This document shows, piece by piece, positions 51,401 to 59,922 of a DNA stretch of 64,000 nt. A program made the position numbers and the translations under genes. Positions within the stretch are counted from its first letter, which is position 1. The number at the start of each line of letters is the position of its first letter. The notes under the pieces were generated by a model, which worked only from the letters and a program-made list of their open reading frames with translations, made no database searches and was not told the origin of the DNA. The DNA is from Planctomycetota bacterium (lineage in GTDB: Bacteria; Planctomycetota; UBA1135; JACQFD01): the NCBI GenBank assembly GCA_016200225.1, contig JACQFD010000021.1, positions 1-64,000 of the forward strand, written 5' to 3'.

Positions 51401-53563
51401 TGGTTACTAGAATTGGGAAAGACTGAAGCACCGTACCTCGACACCCTGTTGCTCAAGCTACTCCGAGACAGCAATAATGTCATGATTTCCGCTGTTGTGG
51501 CGAGTGCGTGCAACGCGTTTCCGAAAAAAACGCCGACGGCTGGAATCGCGCTGATGACGTGCAAGGAATTCTTTTATATGGATCGAGGGAGAATGGTAAG
51601 CGAGTCGCACTCTCCCGGCCGGCTCTATGAATGTCTCCCTGGCGTTCGCGTCGAAGACGAATTCTATCAAGCAGAGAGAAGCGTTGCCGATCAGTTGCCT
51701 CATAGGAGAGTCGATCTGGAGCACCTGACGCTGAAGCTCCAGCTTGGCGAACATCGAAGCTCGGTATGGGCGGTACTGGACGTGCACAAGAACGCACTGC
51801 CCAAACTCGATGAGCAGACGGACGATGACCGATTGTGGCGCTTGGTATTACACAGAATGGACATCAGGACGTTTCAGCCGATGCCGGCTCCCAAAGGCGT
51901 GGAACAAACAGCCACCATCACGCAGTCCGGCGAAGTCAGAACGTCAGTGGCTCCGCAGGAGGATCGGATTTATGTAGGCCCTGGCCCTATCGATCAAGAT
52001 ATTAAGACAATGCTCGATCGCGATGAACCGCAACGCTCGCAGCAGCTTGCGGAGATCGGGCTCTTAAATTGGGGTATTGGAGCATGGCGCGGTGACGGTA
52101 GTAGCGACGCGTGGAAGACGATGCTTCAAGATGCGCAACAACAAGTCGCGAAGGAACCCGCGCTCCAGGAACCTAGAATAGGAGGGTCTGGATTCGTTGC
52201 CGCGGTGTGCGTGCGAGATTACTGGAGGGAGTTAACGATCGAGGAACGTCGATGGTGCACTGAAACGCTAATAAGAGAAGTGGAGCGCGCATGCGACAAC
52301 AATGATCACTTCAACCGTGTCGCCCGATCGCCACTGGACCCCTCTCGCCCCGCTGCCTATTTGCTACCGAAAATAAGTTGTGAATTGGGTATCGATGCTT
52401 TCGACGGACGATTGCTAATGGCCATGGCCAGAGCGTTGACTCACGCCACAACAGAAGTTGTCAATTACGCGGCGGCTGGCGTCGGACAATTCCTTGGCTG
52501 CACAAACCGCGTGTTTATGAAACGATGCCTTGGATCACTCGCGCTGAAGGCAAGGCTCGTGTCAGAGCTAGCCACTGCTGAAGCCAAGAAGCCGCACGGC
52601 GAACAAAGGTCGGTATGGGAATGCGACAGAATTGTAGTCCCTCAAATCCGAGAGGCCATCATTAGTGGAACGCCTCCTAACGAAGAAGAGTGTGCGCTGC
52701 CAGATCTTAGCACGTGGCCCGGCGAAGAAGGCGGTCGCACAATCTTAACGATGCTCGACAGAGTCCCCGACGATCCTATTGCACGGACGGCTTTTAGGGA
52801 ATTGGCTAATCAAATCGCCACGTGGTGGAACGAAGAGCGATCGCCGCGGGGTCGTAGGAGGGAACGAAGCTATGAGTTTGAATATGAGAGCGAAAAGAGG
52901 CTCGCTTGCTTCGTTTTGCGGCTCCCCGAATCCGAGGCCTCCGAGGTGTGCGATCTACTATTCACTTGCGTGAAAAATCGACCGAGCGAGGTTGCAAGAT
53001 TCTTTGTAGACGTGCTTTTCGCCGAGTCCTCCATCGTTGGCAAGACTCCGTTCTGGGCTCTCTGGCAAGGGCTTGCTGATCGCGTGCGCGAATTAGGTTG
53101 GGTAGGACGATCTGACTATTGGGGAACGTCCGAAGTGCTCCGCGCAATATTTCTCGTTGGTGTGTGGAAAGAGGGAATTCGGCATTGGCCGAAGCTCGAT
53201 GGATTCGCAGACCGCATTGATCGCCTGTGTGAGGGCCTGCCTGCTAATTCAAGAGTAGTTGAAGTGTACTCTCGCTACTTGTACGGGATCGGTGGGCAGT
53301 CCCTTCCATCAGCGTTCATTGTAGTCGCGGGCAAGCTTCGCGCAGGCGACGTTCGGGAGTTACTCGCAGAACGAAATACAGTGTTCTGCCTTGAGTCGCT
53401 TTTGACGCGATTTGTGTATAGCGAACCCCTTCGCCTTAAGAGGGACCCCGATCTGCGTGTGGCGGTCTTAACAATTCTTGATGGACTTGTCGAGGCCGGC
53501 TCTTCGGCAGCGTACAGGATGCGAGATGACTTTGTAACACCAACTGTTCCGGAGAGTCGATAA
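48464..53563 (+). CDS. giant STAND-type NTPase with N-terminal Cap4-like nuclease domain
   Basis: About 1700 residues. The N-terminal 200 residues match Cap4/DUF4297-type nucleases: GGAGTLFEQHVNAAFL, EEVHFQTKHLGWKTDDMLL (D61/D62) and KLAGQSKISFTIS (Q80, K82), a D...QxK variant of PD-(D/E)xK. A P-loop NTPase follows: VVLVAGQAGFGKSAIAKA (Walker A about 321-328), KVLLIESVERLLE (Walker B), WRIILTCRDYQLE (sensor). The remaining 1100 residues are helical, as sensor regions in STAND/Avs-like proteins. It probably detects a phage component, oligomerises and cuts DNA. Start ATG 48464 is preferred over 48446 by the family-like beginning. It follows DUF499 by 32 bp on the same strand, so it may be co-transcribed, yet it could be an independent system. 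Confidence 0.75.
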   Translation: MSKDNLVTSPKATGGAGTLFEQHVNAAFLAQLLVKAIPPILTDCQLEEVHFQTKHLGWKTDDMLLIAKNGAGQVRKLAGQSKISFTISSKDKDCREAFSGFWSDFHAHDRFDPERDRLAVITLRGTDTLLRHFNSLIDCAQAALSAADFQRRLGTDRFLHSVSRRQASEIRKIVEETAARVITDEEFLQFVRAIRVLSYDLNTTTAATESQLKSLLAFTANSHDKSSAAHETWLNLVDLAGISMPAAGSFSYEKLPEILRRRHATVGPTEHAALKELRDHSAPILSGIRSDIDGTISLPRAELVAQVLEALESSRVVLVAGQAGFGKSAIAKASYQVLERDHFAFSFRADEFARAHLDETLQAAQIKINGSGLAGLLAPQSRKVLLIESVERLLERQVRDSFMDLLQLVKDDASWRIILTCRDYQLEVVESSLLAHAALPYAIVTIPELTETELDEVVTALPILSQPTKSSFLKKLLRNPFLLDKAARMKWPQDQPLPEGERAFRARFWKDVVREDGHAVGALPDRRETTMTEVALRRASSLALFAHCDGLDPDALAALRARGLVISPENNNRLAAPAHDMLEDWTIVRWLEQRFAANERAAPGLASDIGTLPALRRSYRKWLGEMLECDVTVADQFVASVIQDDKIPQQFRDDTIVSALRSTSAARFLERNRAMLARDNYSMLRRVIHLLRVACRTTPPWIRSPEHVASLVFVPKGSAWVAVLRVVREECEKLLPDDAALLVGLIEDWASSVAWWASYPEGAKDAAKIAFTVLPHLKEYRDELKKPTLRVILKIPKADSEGFLGLLARASAQKRDDRVGWDFADLLLQGIDGTFTCRDFPDGMIHLAQRAFLLTEDDRNEAAADDHGVDMGPFFGIKSMLDSDFFPASAHRGPFLPLLRFHPEKGIDFIVRLANHAATWYGDRKSSGYVQLEPAMHARLRVPNAGEISQWANSRLWCLYRGTSVGPNVLQSALMSLEAWLLELGKTEAPYLDTLLLKLLRDSNNVMISAVVASACNAFPKKTPTAGIALMTCKEFFYMDRGRMVSESHSPGRLYECLPGVRVEDEFYQAERSVADQLPHRRVDLEHLTLKLQLGEHRSSVWAVLDVHKNALPKLDEQTDDDRLWRLVLHRMDIRTFQPMPAPKGVEQTATITQSGEVRTSVAPQEDRIYVGPGPIDQDIKTMLDRDEPQRSQQLAEIGLLNWGIGAWRGDGSSDAWKTMLQDAQQQVAKEPALQEPRIGGSGFVAAVCVRDYWRELTIEERRWCTETLIREVERACDNNDHFNRVARSPLDPSRPAAYLLPKISCELGIDAFDGRLLMAMARALTHATTEVVNYAAAGVGQFLGCTNRVFMKRCLGSLALKARLVSELATAEAKKPHGEQRSVWECDRIVVPQIREAIISGTPPNEEECALPDLSTWPGEEGGRTILTMLDRVPDDPIARTAFRELANQIATWWNEERSPRGRRRERSYEFEYESEKRLACFVLRLPESEASEVCDLLFTCVKNRPSEVARFFVDVLFAESSIVGKTPFWALWQGLADRVRELGWVGRSDYWGTSEVLRAIFLVGVWKEGIRHWPKLDGFADRIDRLCEGLPANSRVVEVYSRYLYGIGGQSLPSAFIVVAGKLRAGDVRELLAERNTVFCLESLLTRFVYSEPLRLKRDPDLRVAVLTILDGLVEAGSSAAYRMRDDFVTPTVPESR

Positions 53564-53589
53564 TCGTCAATGGAACGAAAGACTGTCGC

Positions 53590-54390
53590 CTACCACCCCC
53601 GTAGTGCGTCCGCCGCCTCCTCGAGCATCTTCGCAACGTTCTCTCGCTCCTCGCGCGGGGTTTCCTTGCTCATTGCGAACGGGTAGAGCCGGACACTTGT
53701 GCGGTCGAGCTTTACATAGTTCTTCTTTCGTCCGACGGGCTTCACACCCGTAGCCTTCCGGAGTTCACGCTTGAGCTGGAGGCGGGTGAGCTTCTTTTCT
53801 TTAATGATCTCGGCCCACTTCTCGACGTTGCGGACGCCGTAATCATGTAGCATGATGGCGTGCGACATCGGTATGTGTCCCTTGTCCACGAGTCGTTGTA
53901 GCTCAGAGGAAAGGTCGAGGAGGCCCTCATAGCGGCGGACTTGTTTAACCGATATGCCGAAGTCTTTGGCAAGTTGGTCCAGCGAATTGCCACGCTTCTT
54001 AGCCTGTCGGATCGCATTCGCCTTGTCGAGGGGAGAGAGGTTCTTCCGAACCACGTTCTTGAGGAACGCAAGACGTTGTGCCTCGTCCGCGCTCATCCGG
54101 TGGTGAACGAAGGCTTTGACCGTCTTCCATCCGATTTGGCGGGTCGCCTCGACACGGCGAAAGCCGTCGACAATCTTGTAAGGCTTGGAGCCAACAAGAT
54201 CGACAGGCTCGCGCTGCCCCTCGCGGAGTAGGGAATCCTTGAGGTCGCCGGTCACGGCGCTGAGGCGGTATTGGTAAGTGTCGTCGCGAGAGATGTCTTC
54301 GATCGCAACATCGACGACTTCTGTCGCCTTCAGGCCTTCAATAAACGCGGGGATTTTCTTAAGATTCTTGGAAGCGCGTGGCTGTTTCAT
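53590..54390 (-). CDS. ParB/Spo0J-family DNA-binding protein
   Basis: 266 residues. YQYRLSAVTGDLKDSLLREGQREPVDLVG and YKIVDGFRRVEATRQIGW form the ParB N-terminal domain; the GFRR segment corresponds to the GxRR CTP-binding motif. The central helix-turn-helix is SLDQLAKDFGISVKQVRRYEGLL. The C-terminus is basic, then acidic. No parA is adjacent. Orphan ParB-like proteins on mobile elements act in partition, regulation or as nucleases. Several TCCGG-containing palindromes upstream (54537-54604) could be its sites. It converges with the giant NTPase, with 26 bp between. Confidence 0.82.
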   Translation of the reverse strand: MKQPRASKNLKKIPAFIEGLKATEVVDVAIEDISRDDTYQYRLSAVTGDLKDSLLREGQREPVDLVGSKPYKIVDGFRRVEATRQIGWKTVKAFVHHRMSADEAQRLAFLKNVVRKNLSPLDKANAIRQAKKRGNSLDQLAKDFGISVKQVRRYEGLLDLSSELQRLVDKGHIPMSHAIMLHDYGVRNVEKWAEIIKEKKLTRLQLKRELRKATGVKPVGRKKNYVKLDRTSVRLYPFAMSKETPREERENVAKMLEEAADALRGW

Positions 54391-54806
54391 GGAGGATAAC
54401 AGTAAGAAGTTCGCGGCTGCTGTTCAATTGAGACTTCGTGCATGTATAAACGCTTGCGATGGACGCGGTGTCCCTCCAAGCGCACATCCCTGCGAACTAT
54501 GGAGTTAGAGCGTCGAGCGCGGAAATGAGTGCCTTGGTCCGGACGCAAAATAGCAGCATCTTGACCGATTTGTCCGGTTAACGATTTCATCCGGACATAT
54601 CCGGCTTCTGGCTCCCGTTCTCGGACAGGGTGCGCGCTGCACGGGATTGATGTGCCCCTACCGGGTCATTTGAGTCCTTGATCCCCTTGAGCACATAGAT
54701 GTCCCGCGCCCGGTGCGACAGCGGGGCCTCCTACCCCGTCGGTGATGACACAACCGACTCTCGACTCCTAGTATTGGATACTAACAAGTGCATTCTGCTA
54801 TCACTT
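54391..54806. promoter_or_regulatory. gap with TCCGG palindromes upstream of the ParB-like gene
   Basis: No gene is seen. GTCCGGAC (54538-54545) and CCGGA-CATA-TCCGG (54591-54604) are perfect palindromes, with another TGTCCGG at 54571. Repeated half-sites in 70 bp directly upstream of a ParB-family gene suggest operator or parS-like sites. Confidence 0.4.
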
Positions 54807-56093
54807 CTAAGTGTTTTGTCGTTCTATGATACCTTCAACCATCGACACTTGTGTGTGGATCGTCGGCGCCACACTTGGTTTAAACGTGTCACTGTGAAGT
54901 GCGCCAGAATTTCGTCCTCCGGACACGAAGAAATGGAGTACGTTTCGGCAACCTTTAGGATACTTACTCGCGGGTGTCCCACGAGCCCGAATCGGTCCTG
55001 CCCAAGCGGTTTCATCTCGAAAGCGGGCCGGTCGTGCTTCAATACGCAGACCAAGGCCTTCCGCAACATTGGAAGCAACACGAGCAAGATGGGGATCATT
55101 CCAAACAGGAGGCGCTTCAAGTTCGATCTCGGCGCCCTCGCTACTAGTAACGGACATTAGTACGTCGTAAGCCGCATCGCCAACTGTTCTAGTTATACCC
55201 TCAACCCGGGCCCATCTAGGCAACGAGTTAAGGTCCCCGTCTGCGACCATGATCTTTGTTGGAGTGACCAGCCCGAATTGTGGAGGAGCGAGTGAGCCAA
55301 GCCGTTTATTTAGTAATTCAAACACGCTCAGCAGGTGAGAGACGCCATCTATTGGATTCTTCCCGAACCACGGCTGGGCCGCATGCGCGACCTTTCCGTT
55401 GAAGGTCCGAACAAAGCGGTTTGCCATTGCCGTTGCCTCGCCAGGAGTAATCCTGACCTCGTCAGGTTTCAGGGATGTATCAATATGACAAGATACAAGA
55501 CTACGTACGCGGGCATACACGCCCTTCGATCTTAGGTATTGGCCTCCGCCCATACCAACAGGGTTTCGATATCCATCCTCGGCGCGCCCGGGACCCTCCT
55601 CCGCCGGTTGAAAGATGAACGCCAGCGCATTGGACTGACTTGCAATGGATGGTCGCGTCGCAAGCGTCAAGAGTGAGGCCATGTTGATAGAATGGCCGCA
55701 ATTGTGCGCGTATGCTCCCTTGCCCTGGCTGACTGCGTCAAGGTCGCAACGAATAGCAATCTGAGCGGCGGAAGACGAACCAACAATTACTTCGGTTTGG
55801 TATCGATCTTGTCCTGACTCAGGTCGAATCTGGAAACCCCTTGATAGAAAATAATCCGAAATAAATGACGATGTAAGGACCTCTTGATAGGAGGGTTCAG
55901 CCATTGAATCGAGGATTGCGAACAGTTTCTCCGGTCGCATCACCTCTAAGGTCTGCCATGGTTGCTGTTCGATCGCGCGCAGCCTCGCGTCGTGAATCCA
56001 ATTATCCCAGTGCACGCGACCTCCCTTAGGCCGGTAGCGGTCTTTATAAAGCGACATCAGTTGCGTCGCCGTTCGCATTCTTGCTCTTGCCAC
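54807..56093 (-). CDS. M20-family amidohydrolase/peptidase
   Basis: 428 residues. IAIRCDLDAVSQ (D119 region), AHNCGHSINMASL (H130, C132, H134) and FIFQPAEEGPGR (E165/E166) follow the M20D amidohydrolase pattern that binds metals and cleaves N-acyl or dipeptide bonds. The usual CGHDxH has become CGHSIN, so one metal ligand may differ. NRFVRTFNGKVAHAAQPW is the dimerisation-domain histidine region. It is cytoplasmic (no signal). It is the last gene of a five-gene operon with an amino-acid-type ABC importer, nine bases after the ATPase gene. It likely hydrolyses the imported conjugate to release an amino acid. Confidence 0.8.
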   Translation of the reverse strand: MARARMRTATQLMSLYKDRYRPKGGRVHWDNWIHDARLRAIEQQPWQTLEVMRPEKLFAILDSMAEPSYQEVLTSSFISDYFLSRGFQIRPESGQDRYQTEVIVGSSSAAQIAIRCDLDAVSQGKGAYAHNCGHSINMASLLTLATRPSIASQSNALAFIFQPAEEGPGRAEDGYRNPVGMGGGQYLRSKGVYARVRSLVSCHIDTSLKPDEVRITPGEATAMANRFVRTFNGKVAHAAQPWFGKNPIDGVSHLLSVFELLNKRLGSLAPPQFGLVTPTKIMVADGDLNSLPRWARVEGITRTVGDAAYDVLMSVTSSEGAEIELEAPPVWNDPHLARVASNVAEGLGLRIEARPARFRDETAWAGPIRARGTPASKYPKGCRNVLHFFVSGGRNSGALHSDTFKPSVAPTIHTQVSMVEGIIERQNT

Positions 56094-56102
56094 GTTATCG
56101 CC

Positions 56103-56855
56103 TCAGATAGTATTTAATAGATTATCATGCATGTCATGCCGTTCCGAGAAGAAGTCGGCCGTCGAACTTCTCGTAAAGATGGTGCCATTGCGAAGCTCTA
56201 TGATGCGGTCGGTGAATGACTGCAGGAGCCACGGGTTGTGGGTAACAATAACAATACTAGCGCCGGCGCGATTGCACACGCGCGTGATGAGGTTCATCTG
56301 GCGTATTGCGTTGTCACGATCCAGTCCAGTCTCGACTTCGTCGAGTAGCATAACCTTCGGCTCAACAGCAAGAGACCGGGCAACCGCGGCTCGTCGCGCC
56401 TCGCCCCCCGATACTTGCCACGGTTTGCGAGCGGCGATGTGTGGAATCTCTAGAACTTCAAGAAGGCTCATTGCCTTCTCGCGCCGGCCTCGCTTCGACA
56501 GATCGGTGACGTGTTTGATGCCAAACTCGACGTTTTCGAGGATCGTAAAATGCGGCCATAAGTGTGTCTGTTGACTAACAATTGACACCACGCGACGGTA
56601 AGTGCAAATCTCCCCCTCACTGGGTTTTCGATCTCGAAAGTCAAAAACAAAAGAATTAGCTATCAGTCGCCCATTCTCGGGCAAGACAAACAAGCTTAGT
56701 AATCGCAATAGAGTAGTCTTACCGCTTCCGCTCGGACCGACAACGCCAAGGCGCTCTCCAACAGAAAGCTGTAGGTCGATCGGGCCGACCGAAAAAGCCC
56801 CGACCGTCCCGCGGATTTGCTCGGCGGAAAGCAACACGGACGATTGGCCTTCCAT
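56103..56855 (-). CDS. ABC transporter ATPase, polar amino acid type
   Basis: 250 residues. Walker A GPSGSGKT (40-47), Q-loop VSIVSQQTHLWPHFT, signature VSGGEARRAAVARSLA (canonical LSGGQ altered to VSGGE), Walker B VMLLDEVETGLD and switch VTHNPW. Size and the HLWPHFTILENV motif match ATPases of the HisP/GlnQ family. It forms the cytoplasmic motor of the importer with the permease encoded three bases upstream. Confidence 0.9.
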   Translation of the reverse strand: MEGQSSVLLSAEQIRGTVGAFSVGPIDLQLSVGERLGVVGPSGSGKTTLLRLLSLFVLPENGRLIANSFVFDFRDRKPSEGEICTYRRVVSIVSQQTHLWPHFTILENVEFGIKHVTDLSKRGRREKAMSLLEVLEIPHIAARKPWQVSGGEARRAAVARSLAVEPKVMLLDEVETGLDRDNAIRQMNLITRVCNRAGASIVIVTHNPWLLQSFTDRIIELRNGTIFTRSSTADFFSERHDMHDNLLNTI

Positions 56856-56858
56856 GGG

Positions 56859-57524
56859 TCAGCGCCTTATGGCGATCTTCTCGCCAATCAGGGCCGCACC
56901 CCAGTTTAGGGGGAGCACGACCAAAATGAAGATGATCGCCAAGAGCGTATAGCTTGGCACTACGATGTACGTGTGTTGAATGAGAACGTCAGTAGAATGC
57001 AATGCCTCAGGAAGAGCTATAATTGAACCAAGAGTTGAGAGCTTCAAAGTGTCAATATAAAGCAATAACAATCCGCTAAACGAGGCACGGAACGCTAATG
57101 GCAATCCGATTTCTAGCGCAACAATACGCCTACCGACACCGAGCGAGTATGCGGCATCGAACTCACCTCTCGGAATTGATACGATACCGGCACGAATGAT
57201 CTCAGAGGACGACACCGTAACCGAGAGCCCCAAGATAATAATTGTGCTCCACATCGGGGACAACTCAATGCCAGTCAAGACAGGAACAGCATAATGCATC
57301 CAAACCAACATGACTAATATTGGAATAGACTTGAATATGGAAGGTAATCCGTCAGTGACAATGCGCATAAGACGGCCGCGGTCCGAACAGCGGTATCGCA
57401 CCCAGCCGAGGACAGCGCCACACACCGTCCCGACCAAACAAGCGATAACAGTCACGAGGACGCTTATCGCCATCCCTCGAAGGACAAATGGCAACCATGA
57501 CTTGAGGAAGTCGAACGTGGACAC
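56859..57524 (-). CDS. ABC transporter permease, HisM/GlnP type
   Basis: 221 residues with about five membrane helices (AISVLVTVIACLVGTVCGAV, IPILVMLVWMHYAVPV, STIIILGLSVTVSS, LLLLYIDTLKLSTLGSII, SYTLLAIIFILVVLPL). The EAA loop is FDAAYSLGVGRRIVALEIGL, the contact site for the ATPase. Only one permease gene is present, so it should homodimerise. Spacing of three bases to both neighbours shows one operon. Confidence 0.88.
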   Translation of the reverse strand: MSTFDFLKSWLPFVLRGMAISVLVTVIACLVGTVCGAVLGWVRYRCSDRGRLMRIVTDGLPSIFKSIPILVMLVWMHYAVPVLTGIELSPMWSTIIILGLSVTVSSSEIIRAGIVSIPRGEFDAAYSLGVGRRIVALEIGLPLAFRASFSGLLLLYIDTLKLSTLGSIIALPEALHSTDVLIQHTYIVVPSYTLLAIIFILVVLPLNWGAALIGEKIAIRR

Positions 57525-57526
57525 GC

Positions 57527-58381
57527 CTACTTCCAGGGAAGAGACCGGGATAGCCAGGCGTCATGGCGGATTTTGTATTTTTGCTCCAATTGTTGAATAA
57601 CACCGGACGATTCCGCGAGATCGATTCCCGTATTGATAAAGTTCTGCCAATCAGGATCGCCGCGTCTCATCATGAACGTACATCCGAACACCTGGAGAGG
57701 ATTGTCAACAAACACGGCACGTACTTGTTTGTTAGCTTCGGAGAATTGTACACACGTAATGCCCTCCGTGAGCGCAATGTCGGCGCGTCCGTATTGCACC
57801 TCGGCGGACGCACGGCTAATGTCAGCTGTATCGAGGACAATGGGTCGCACGTCTGGCAGAAACTTGCGGACCCACTCGTGCCCAACTTCACCATTGATAA
57901 CTGCGATTCGCAGATTCGGGGCGCGAAGGTCTTCGACCTTCCAATTACGCGTATCGGAGGTGGGAACAACGCCCGAGAGACCGACATACATGATCGGTCG
58001 TGCGAATGCGACCTCATAGGACCGCACTAGCGTTGGAAATACGCCGCTGACGACAAGATCGTATCGTTGTGATGTGAGGCCAGCGACCATCGTTCCCCAT
58101 TTCGCCTCTTCGTAGTCGATCGTGAATTCTCCCTGACGAGCTATTTCGCTCGCGAGGTCAATGAAATAGCCGCCCAGCTTTCCGCTTTGGGGATCTCGTG
58201 TAACAAATGGCGGGTAGATTACAAATCCCGCCTTCAGCCGCTTGTTGGCGCGCAGCTTGTCGGTCACGGAGGATCGCGATTCTGGTTGATCCGAAGAGCC
58301 GCATGCGGCGAAGCTCAAAGAAATCAATGCACTCAAGAGTAGTGTTCGGTATTGATGTCTCATTATTAGTGTTCTGTTCAC
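57527..58381 (-). CDS. amino-acid-type solute-binding lipoprotein
   Basis: 284 residues. A signal peptide with lipobox (LSFAACGSS, C27) is followed by a type II periplasmic binding fold: LKAGFVIYPPFVTRDPQSGK, GGYFIDLASEIARQ, YDLVVSGVFPTLVRS, VINGEVGHEWVRK and GRADIALTEGITC. The IYPPF and DLVVSG motifs are those of family 3 (His/Gln-type) binding proteins. The GTG start at 58381 overlaps the upstream stop (GTGA); ATG 58363 is possible. It captures the substrate outside the inner membrane and gives an organism with exported lipoproteins. Confidence 0.88.
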   Translation of the reverse strand: MNRTLIMRHQYRTLLLSALISLSFAACGSSDQPESRSSVTDKLRANKRLKAGFVIYPPFVTRDPQSGKLGGYFIDLASEIARQGEFTIDYEEAKWGTMVAGLTSQRYDLVVSGVFPTLVRSYEVAFARPIMYVGLSGVVPTSDTRNWKVEDLRAPNLRIAVINGEVGHEWVRKFLPDVRPIVLDTADISRASAEVQYGRADIALTEGITCVQFSEANKQVRAVFVDNPLQVFGCTFMMRRGDPDWQNFINTGIDLAESSGVIQQLEQKYKIRHDAWLSRSLPWK

Positions 58382-59922
58382 TTAGACTTGGACGGTGAAT
58401 TGGAAGTTTGGATATGTTGGATTTCCGTCGCTTCAGGCGAAGGCCGGATTGAATCCCAATACTTTGGAAGCCGTTCACTAAAGTTCTTGTCGTCCCTAAC
58501 TAATTCGTCGATAGTTTTTATCAGCTCACGAACCAATATCTTGTCACGTTCAGTTTCGGCCTCATTAAGAAAAAATGGCGGGATTATTAAGTTCCTGGTA
58601 TTGAACACTTCGTCGCCATTCTTATCGTTCTTATCTTTGTCATCATTCTCATCTTTCTCATTTTTGTAGCGGTCTATGACTTGTTTTAACTCGTAGAACA
58701 ACCGAAGATACCACATCGCAGTTCGTCTTTTTGTGTTCCGAAACATTTCGGAATGCAGTGCAAATCGAAGGCGGGCTTCCAGTGCTGTCGCATCGCATCT
58801 AATGGCGATACCGCAAGGGAATCGTGGTGTTGTGTCGGCCTCATAATCTATGCACTCAAAATTATTGTCACCTAACGCATCAAGCGAAACTTTGACTTTC
58901 TTACAAAAAGACGATTCCGCCACGAAGACCACACTGCCCGGATAGAGTTCAGCACGAAGCGACGACAACTCTTTTGCAATGACTTTTTCTTCATAACTAT
59001 TGATTATTCTCAGTGAACCACCTCGAGTGTTCCGTTTAGCGACGAGTTCATAGCGGCAATTACCCACCAAAAAGGTGTGCCCAACCTCATCGCACAAGGC
59101 TACTGCTGCTGGTCGTTCAACATTTCCGAATGTGTCGACGATTGTATCCCACGTAATGGATTTCGTTGAATTATTAGCTTTTGGAACCAACATTCCCAAA
59201 TGACCAAAAAGTCCTGGAATATCAATAAATGTGATTCCCGCACCAATTCTCGCAGCGTTCTTCAGTAAACCGAATACCGCGTGAATTCTCACGTCCGGTG
59301 CAAGAAGCGCACGAATCGCTTCAGTCATACCGAACGCTTCTACTCTGCTGATGTCAGATTTTGGAAACGCTATCGAAAAGAGATTTGTAATAAACTCTCC
59401 TGCCAAGGAGCTGTCGGGATTTCCATCAGGCGAACAAAATGGAAACCATCGAATAACCCCGAGTCGAACTGATCCAATCGCATTGGGATCCGGATTGACG
59501 GAACCCGACCTTCGGATCGACTGAGTTATGACGTCGTCGATACCACGCGGCGCGCCTAGCTCCTGAATTTCAGTCGCCATAATCCGGCCGACGTCGTTCG
59601 GCAACTCAATTCCGAATGCAATGCAAAGACTTTTAAGCTCTTGAATTTCGCATGGAAATCCGATTGTGTGTGCGAGGCGGATAATGGACTGGATTATCTT
59701 AACATTGTCTCTCGGAATCTTCTGCCCCGCCGTCGTTCGGCGTCCTCCTCTCAAGAGCGGACGGATTGTGCTCGTCGACACCCTCGCGTCCGCACAGGCT
59801 CTCACTTGGCCACCGTAGTTGCGGATTTTTTCTAAGAAAGCAAGCTTGGAAGCGGCTTGCTCGGTCTCAGCGCGCTGTTCGGATCCGTTGGCGGGCGGAG
59901 CGCTCTTCTTTGTGGTTTTCAT
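58378..59922 (-). CDS. HTH protein with a binding-protein-like domain, putative sensor-regulator
   Basis: 514 residues without a signal peptide. The N-terminal region has a possible helix-turn-helix (NYGGQVRACADARVSTSTIRPL). Residues 150-390 look like a cytoplasmic version of a type II binding fold: IGSVRLGVIRWFPFCSPDG, AGEFITNLFSIAFPK, FGMTEAIRALLAPDVRIHAV and GITFIDIPGL. An acidic low-complexity stretch (DENDDKDKNDKNGDE) lies near 430. It is first in the transporter operon and overlaps the lipoprotein start by four bases. I infer an intracellular sensor of the same ligand that controls the operon. No family is recognised with certainty. Confidence 0.6.
   Translation of the reverse strand: MKTTKKSAPPANGSEQRAETEQAASKLAFLEKIRNYGGQVRACADARVSTSTIRPLLRGGRRTTAGQKIPRDNVKIIQSIIRLAHTIGFPCEIQELKSLCIAFGIELPNDVGRIMATEIQELGAPRGIDDVITQSIRRSGSVNPDPNAIGSVRLGVIRWFPFCSPDGNPDSSLAGEFITNLFSIAFPKSDISRVEAFGMTEAIRALLAPDVRIHAVFGLLKNAARIGAGITFIDIPGLFGHLGMLVPKANNSTKSITWDTIVDTFGNVERPAAVALCDEVGHTFLVGNCRYELVAKRNTRGGSLRIINSYEEKVIAKELSSLRAELYPGSVVFVAESSFCKKVKVSLDALGDNNFECIDYEADTTPRFPCGIAIRCDATALEARLRFALHSEMFRNTKRRTAMWYLRLFYELKQVIDRYKNEKDENDDKDKNDKNGDEVFNTRNLIIPPFFLNEAETERDKILVRELIKTIDELVRDDKNFSERLPKYWDSIRPSPEATEIQHIQTSNSPSKSK

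Noticed and set aside
38975-53563. Canonical DISARM
   Set aside because: A DrmD-like helicase is present, but DrmA, DrmB (DUF1998) and DrmC (PLD nuclease) are not seen; DUF1156 and DUF499 point to the related but distinct cluster.
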